Positions 60,411 through 64,000 of a stretch of 64,000 bases of DNA are shown here, piece after piece (position 1 is the first letter of the stretch; every line of letters starts with the position of its first letter). Both the position numbers and the translations under genes were made by a program. The notes under the pieces are model-generated. The model was not told where the DNA came from. It ran no database searches and saw nothing but the letters and a program-made list of their open reading frames with translations. This DNA comes from CAYQEC01 sp964416425 (GTDB lineage: Bacteria; Actinomycetota; Acidimicrobiia; Spongiisociales; UBA5794): positions 4,553 to 68,552 of the forward strand of contig CAYQEC010000012.1 of NCBI GenBank assembly GCA_964416425.1, read 5' to 3'.

Positions 60411-61247
60411 TCAGGCTCCCTCCTCCACCAGGGACACCACGATTCCCGGCAGTGATTCCTCCCACGGTGGCAGCGGCTCGATCCCGAGCGGCCCGAGTCG
60501 CTCAGAGCCGAGCACTGAGTAGGCGGGACGGGGCGCCGGGACCGGGTACTCCTCGGTGGTGCACGGGCTGATCCGGGCAGGGTCGATGCCGGCCAGCTCC
60601 ACCGCACGGCGGGCCAGGCCGTACCAGGTCGTCACCCCGTGGTTGGTGAGGTGGAGGAGGCCGCTCGCCCCCCGGGCGAGGGCCCGCAGGGTGCCGGCCG
60701 CCAGGTCGGAGGCGATGGTGGGACAGCCGTACTGGTCGTCGACCACCCGTAGCTCCCCTTCCCGCGCCAGCCGGATCATGGTGGCGACGAAGTTGGGGGC
60801 GGTGGCCGACACCAGCCACGAGGTGCGGATCACGAGGCTTCCGTCGTAGCCGAGGGCGAGGACCTCGCCGGCCCGTTTGGTCCGCCCGTAGGCGCTGATC
60901 GGGTCGGTCGGATCGGATTCGAGGTAGGGCCGGGTCCCGTCACCGGCGAAGACGTAGTCGGTCGAGAAGGTGACGAACCGGAGCCCGTGGTCGGCGGCGT
61001 AGCGGGTCATCTCCCCCACCGCCGCCGCGTTGACGGCGTGGGCGGTGGCTTCCTGCTCCTCGGCGGCGTCGACCGCGGTGAAGGCGGCGCAGTTGATGAT
61101 CTCGTCGGGGTCCCAGCGCTCCAGGGTGGGGTACACGGTGTCGGGGAGGGCGAGGTCGAGCTCCTCCAGCTCCGGGATGTGGGCGCCGGGGAGGAGCTTC
61201 CCGAATGCCTGCCCGAGCTGGCCGCTGCCGCCGATGACGAGGGTCAT
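60411..61247 (-). CDS. rmlD: dTDP-4-dehydrorhamnose reductase
   Basis: 278 aa, short-chain dehydrogenase fold. MTLVIGGSGQLGQAFGKLL has the dinucleotide site. The catalytic Tyr-x3-Lys is in ISAYGRTKRAGE, and the family has FSTDYVFAGDG and a VVDDQYGCPT segment. It reduces dTDP-4-keto-L-rhamnose to dTDP-L-rhamnose. The ATG at 61247 overlaps the rmlA stop (ATGA); an in-frame GTG at 61256 is less likely. It is the last gene of the rmlCBAD operon, convergent with the GT39 gene. Confidence 0.93.
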   Translation of the reverse strand: MTLVIGGSGQLGQAFGKLLPGAHIPELEELDLALPDTVYPTLERWDPDEIINCAAFTAVDAAEEQEATAHAVNAAAVGEMTRYAADHGLRFVTFSTDYVFAGDGTRPYLESDPTDPISAYGRTKRAGEVLALGYDGSLVIRTSWLVSATAPNFVATMIRLAREGELRVVDDQYGCPTIASDLAAGTLRALARGASGLLHLTNHGVTTWYGLARRAVELAGIDPARISPCTTEEYPVPAPRPAYSVLGSERLGPLGIEPLPPWEESLPGIVVSLVEEGA

Positions 61248-62302
61248 TCGCCGCACAGGTCCGAGTGCTCACCGAGCATCGTCTCGACGAACCCGGGTGG
61301 GGCCGAGCCGTGGAGGCGCACGGCGCGGCCGAGCAGGGAGCCACGCAGCTTCCAGCCGTGCACCTCGGCGCCGTCGAGCACGATCGATTCCTCGACGGTG
61401 GCGTCGGAGAGCCGGCAGCCGTCCCCGATGGCGGTGTTGGGCCCGATCGTGACCCGGGTGAGGTGGGTGTCGCTCCCGATCACCGCGGGGCCGGTGACGG
61501 TGCAGTCGACCAGTTTCGACCCTTCGCCCACCTGGATCGCGCCCCGGACCCGGCACTCGATCAGCTCTCCGTCGATCTGGTCGGCGAGGTCGGCCAGCAC
61601 CAGCTCGTTGGCGTGGAGCAGGTCCTCCTTGCGGCCGGTGTCCTTCCACCATCCCGTCACCAGGGTCGAGCGCACCACCCGCCCGGATTCGACGAGGTAC
61701 TGGATGGCGTCGGTGATCTCCAGCTCGCCCCGTGCCGAGGGGCGGATGGCGTCGATCGCCTCGGCGACGGTGGCGTCAAAGAGGTAGACGCCCACCAGGG
61801 CGAGATTGGACCGGGGCTGGGACGGTTTCTCCACCAGCCGCACCACCTGGCCGTCGCTCCCCAGCTCGGCCACGCCGAACTGGGTGGGATCGGGGACCTC
61901 GGTGAGGAGGATCTGGCAGTTGGGGCGATGCCGCTGGAAGTCCCCGACGACGTCGGCGACCCCCTGCTTGACGAGGTTGTCACCGAGGTACATGAGCACG
62001 TCGTCGCCGCCGACGAAGGGCAGCGCCGTCTTGAGGGCGTGGGCGAGGCCGAGCGGGGCGTCCTGCACCACGTACTCGATGCGGAGCCCGAACCGGCTGC
62101 CGTCGCCGACCGTCTCGCGGATCTCGTCGCCGGTCTGGGGAGCGATGATGACGGCGACGTCCTCGATTCCCGCCTCGGCGAGGTCCTCGAGCCCGTAGAA
62201 GATGATCGGCTTGTTGGCGACCGGGACGAGCTGCTTGGCCATCGAGTGGGTGATCGGCCGGAGCCGGCTGCCGGTACCGCCGGAGAGCACGACACCCTTC
62301 AC
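61244..62302 (-). CDS. rmlA: Glucose-1-phosphate thymidylyltransferase, long form
   Basis: 352 aa from a GTG at 62302 with GGAGG upstream. The nucleotidyltransferase domain holds VVLSGGTGSRLRPITHSMAKQLVPVANKPI, GLAHALKTALPFVGGDDVLMYLGDN and EKPSQP. The last ~110 residues are a left-handed beta-helix (hexapeptide repeats), as in long RmlA/StrD proteins. Short RmlA lacks this. It makes dTDP-glucose. It overlaps rmlB upstream and rmlD downstream by four bases each. Confidence 0.92.
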   Translation of the reverse strand: MKGVVLSGGTGSRLRPITHSMAKQLVPVANKPIIFYGLEDLAEAGIEDVAVIIAPQTGDEIRETVGDGSRFGLRIEYVVQDAPLGLAHALKTALPFVGGDDVLMYLGDNLVKQGVADVVGDFQRHRPNCQILLTEVPDPTQFGVAELGSDGQVVRLVEKPSQPRSNLALVGVYLFDATVAEAIDAIRPSARGELEITDAIQYLVESGRVVRSTLVTGWWKDTGRKEDLLHANELVLADLADQIDGELIECRVRGAIQVGEGSKLVDCTVTGPAVIGSDTHLTRVTIGPNTAIGDGCRLSDATVEESIVLDGAEVHGWKLRGSLLGRAVRLHGSAPPGFVETMLGEHSDLCGE

Positions 62303-63270
62303 GGCCGCCCTCCTTTCAGCGGGCGCCACCAGTCGCCCCGTTCCCGGTACCAGGCCACGGTGTCGGCGAGCCGTTCCTCGATCGTGTGGCGGGGGGTCCA
62401 GCCGAGGGTCCGGATCTTGGACGAGTCGACCGCGTAGCGCCGGTCGTGCCCGGGACGGTCGGTGACGTACTCGATGGAACGCTCGTCGCGCCCGGTGAGG
62501 TCGAGCAGCATACGGGTCAGCTCGAGGTTGCTGATCTGGGCGTTGGCGCCGACGTTGTAGATCTCGCCGGGTGTCCCCGCGTCGACGAGGAGGTGGATGG
62601 CGGCGCAGTGGTCCTCCACGTAGAGCCAGTCCCGCTCGTTGCCGCCGTCGCCGTAGAGCGGCACCTTCTCGCCCTCGGTCAGGTTCGTGATGAACAGGGG
62701 GATCACCTTCTCGGGGAACTGGTAGGGACCGTAGTTGTTGGTGCAGCGGGTGATGATCGCCGGGTAGTCGAACGTCACCCGGTAGGACTCGACGAGGAGG
62801 TCGGCGGCGGCTTTGGAGGCCGAGTAGGGCGAGGAGGGGGCGAGCTTGGCGTCCTCGGCGGCGAAGCCTGCCGCGATCGAGCCGTACACCTCGTCGGTGG
62901 AAACCTGGAGGTAGCGGCCGACGCCGTGACGGCGGGCGGCGTCGAGCAGCACCCCGGTGCCGACCACATTGGTGTCGAGGAACACGGTGGGACCGTCGAT
63001 GGAGCGGTCGACGTGGCTCTCGGCGGCGAAGTTCACCACGACGTCGCTGGCGGCGACGAGGCCGTCGACGAGGGCGGCGTCCCGGATGTCACCGTGCACG
63101 AAGGTGTGGGCCTCTGCGGTGTCGAGCTCGTCGACGGTGGCGCGGACCCCGGCGTAGGTGAGGGCGTCGAGGTTGGTTACCCGGGCGCTCGGCTCTTCCC
63201 GCAGCAGGTAGCGGATGAAGTTCGACCCGATGAACCCGGCGCCGCCGGTGACGAGGTAGCTGCGTCCCAT
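62299..63270 (-). CDS. rmlB: dTDP-glucose 4,6-dehydratase
   Basis: 323 aa, extended SDR. GRSYLVTGGAGFIGSNFIRYLL is the NAD site, DRSIDGPTVFLDTNVVGT follows, and the catalytic Tyr-x3-Lys is SPYSASKAAADLL. RYAVDSSKIRTLGW is typical of the C-terminal half. It converts dTDP-glucose to dTDP-4-keto-6-deoxyglucose. The ATG at 63270 is 11 bases after the rmlC stop. Longer N-terminal frames overlap rmlC and were rejected. Confidence 0.94.
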   Translation of the reverse strand: MGRSYLVTGGAGFIGSNFIRYLLREEPSARVTNLDALTYAGVRATVDELDTAEAHTFVHGDIRDAALVDGLVAASDVVVNFAAESHVDRSIDGPTVFLDTNVVGTGVLLDAARRHGVGRYLQVSTDEVYGSIAAGFAAEDAKLAPSSPYSASKAAADLLVESYRVTFDYPAIITRCTNNYGPYQFPEKVIPLFITNLTEGEKVPLYGDGGNERDWLYVEDHCAAIHLLVDAGTPGEIYNVGANAQISNLELTRMLLDLTGRDERSIEYVTDRPGHDRRYAVDSSKIRTLGWTPRHTIEERLADTVAWYRERGDWWRPLKGGRP

Positions 63271-63281
63271 GGATCTCCCTC

Positions 63282-63836
63282 TCAGTCGAACAACTCGGCG
63301 TCTGCCAGGTACGGGGCGTGCCGGTCCTTGTCGGACAGGATCGGCTCGGAGCCTTTCAGCGGCCAGGCGATCCCGATCTCGGGGTCGTCCCAACGCAGCG
63401 CCCGGTCACAGTCCGGGGCGTAGGAGTCGGTCGTCTTGTAGAGCACGTCGGCGCCGTCGCTCAGCACCAGGAACCCGTGGGCGAAGCCGGGTGGCACCCA
63501 AAGCTGGGTGGCGTTGTCGGCGCTCAGCTCGGCGCCCACCCAACAACGGAACGTCGGCGAGCTGCGCCGGATGTCGACCGCCACGTCGAACACGCCGCCG
63601 GCCACCACCCGCACCAGCTTGCCTTGCGCATGGGGCGGCAGCTGGTAGTGGAGGCCACGCAGCACACCCCGGGCCGAGCGCGAGTGGTTGTCCTGCACGA
63701 ACTCCGCCTCGACCCCGGTGGCGGCAGCGAAGGCGGTCTTGTTCCAGGCTTCCATGAAGAACCCGCGGTCGTCGCCGTAGACCGTGGGTTGGATGAGGAG
63801 GACGTCGGGAACGTCGAGACGCTCGATCGTGAGCAC
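63282..63836 (-). CDS. rmlC: dTDP-4-dehydrorhamnose 3,5-epimerase
   Basis: 184 aa cupin. DRGFFMEAWNKTAF, QDNHSRSARGVLRGLHYQ (catalytic His in RGLHYQ), KLVRVVAGGVFDVAVDIRRSSP and WVPPGFAHGFLVLSD identify RmlC. It epimerises dTDP-4-keto-6-deoxyglucose at C3 and C5. The gene begins with a GTG (63836) and is the first of the rmlCBAD operon; a TAGTAT box lies about 30 bases upstream (63867-63872). Confidence 0.94.
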   Translation of the reverse strand: MLTIERLDVPDVLLIQPTVYGDDRGFFMEAWNKTAFAAATGVEAEFVQDNHSRSARGVLRGLHYQLPPHAQGKLVRVVAGGVFDVAVDIRRSSPTFRCWVGAELSADNATQLWVPPGFAHGFLVLSDGADVLYKTTDSYAPDCDRALRWDDPEIGIAWPLKGSEPILSDKDRHAPYLADAELFD

Positions 63837-63866
63837 TACATCACCGTGTGGTTGGCCTGCGCCGGC

Positions 63867-63872
63867 ATACTA
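63867..63872 (-). promoter_or_regulatory. -10 box (TAGTAT) for the rmlCBAD operon
   Basis: On the minus strand TAGTAT lies 30 bases before the rmlC GTG, in the 66-base gap after the neighbouring SLH-protein gene. A short leader with a weak GGTG site follows. Confidence 0.5.
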
Positions 63873-63902
63873 CGAACGGGCGGGGACGGACACCAACGGC
63901 GC

Positions 63903-64000
63903 TCACCCACTGCCGAGCGCCCGGGCCAGGAACGCCGCCATCTGGCCCCGCGTCACCCCATCATCCGGACAGAACCGATCGTTCACCGGCGGGTTGCAGC
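63903..64000 (-). CDS. C-terminal end of another Cys-SLH-module protein (partial)
   Basis: The gene enters from the right edge; only the last 32 codons and the stop are seen. They encode CNPPVNDRFCPDDGVTRGQM and AAFLARALGSG, the second half of a Cys-SLH module like those elsewhere in the window. The attached domain lies outside. It sits directly upstream of rmlC on the same strand. Confidence 0.85.
   Translation of the reverse strand, partial: CNPPVNDRFCPDDGVTRGQMAAFLARALGSG

Noticed and set aside
1..64000. Insertion sequences, prophage, tRNA or rRNA genes.
   Set aside because: No transposase, integrase, tRNA-like cloverleaf or rRNA sequence was recognised; all gaps between genes are short. 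A tRNA scan was not possible here, so a missed tRNA in a gap cannot be fully excluded.

Overview
This is a very GC-rich, densely packed chromosomal window, most likely from an actinobacterium. Supporting signs are the adjacent ppk and MutT1-type genes (the order seen in mycobacteria), a nickel superoxide dismutase with its SodX protease, KorA/KorB, two DUF3048 proteins, GTG starts, and many genes that begin 6-9 bases after a TANNNT box (leaderless transcripts). The cysteine-bearing SLH-like surface modules suggest an Acidimicrobiia-like lineage, but that placement is inference. No rRNA, tRNA, IS element or CRISPR array was recognised. No gene-free stretch exceeds about 155 bases.

Region 1 (1-7.5 kb) is housekeeping: a SpoIID-type protein (cut by the window edge), murA with an Asp in place of the fosfomycin-target Cys, rpiB, ppk1, a Nudix/histidine-phosphatase fusion, an alpha/beta hydrolase, 6-phosphogluconolactonase and small lipoproteins. 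One lipoprotein copy (7600-7953) carries two compensating frameshifts.

Region 2 (8.0-14.3 kb) is a compact bacterial microcompartment (BMC) operon on the minus strand: RpiB-like isomerase, deoxyribose-phosphate aldolase, a gated-type BMC-T, one BMC-H, a BMC-P, a CoA-acylating aldehyde dehydrogenase, a second BMC-T and two more BMC-P. It matches the sugar-phosphate-utilising (SPU) class. All three enzymes carry N-terminal helices that look like encapsulation peptides. A divergent HTH/coiled-coil protein is the likely regulator.

Region 3 (14.3-29.9 kb) holds trehalose synthase, an EamA transporter, two ABC ATPase/permease pairs, the MurJ flippase, sodN/sodX, a methyltransferase, a repeat lipoprotein, an AlkD-like protein, a DUF3048 lipoprotein and 2-oxoacid:ferredoxin oxidoreductase (korAB).

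Region 4 (29.9-64 kb) is a large cell-surface glycan island. It has at least seven glycosyltransferase genes, a UDP-sugar dehydrogenase, a GT2/polysaccharide-pyruvyltransferase fusion, an FrhB-like Fe-S protein, an LPG-synthase-type membrane protein, a GT39-like membrane protein and a complete rmlCBAD operon. Interleaved are eight secreted proteins that share a ~61-residue SLH-like module with a two-cysteine insert. These modules are attached to SpoIID, M15, PQQ-sugar-dehydrogenase, AlgX-like SGNH, VanW and M23 domains. SLH domains of other bacteria bind pyruvylated cell-wall glycan made by CsaB-type pyruvyltransferases. Finding both in one locus suggests it encodes a surface anchor together with its glycan ligand. 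Some modules were duplicated recently: one 183-bp unit is present as a perfect tandem copy.
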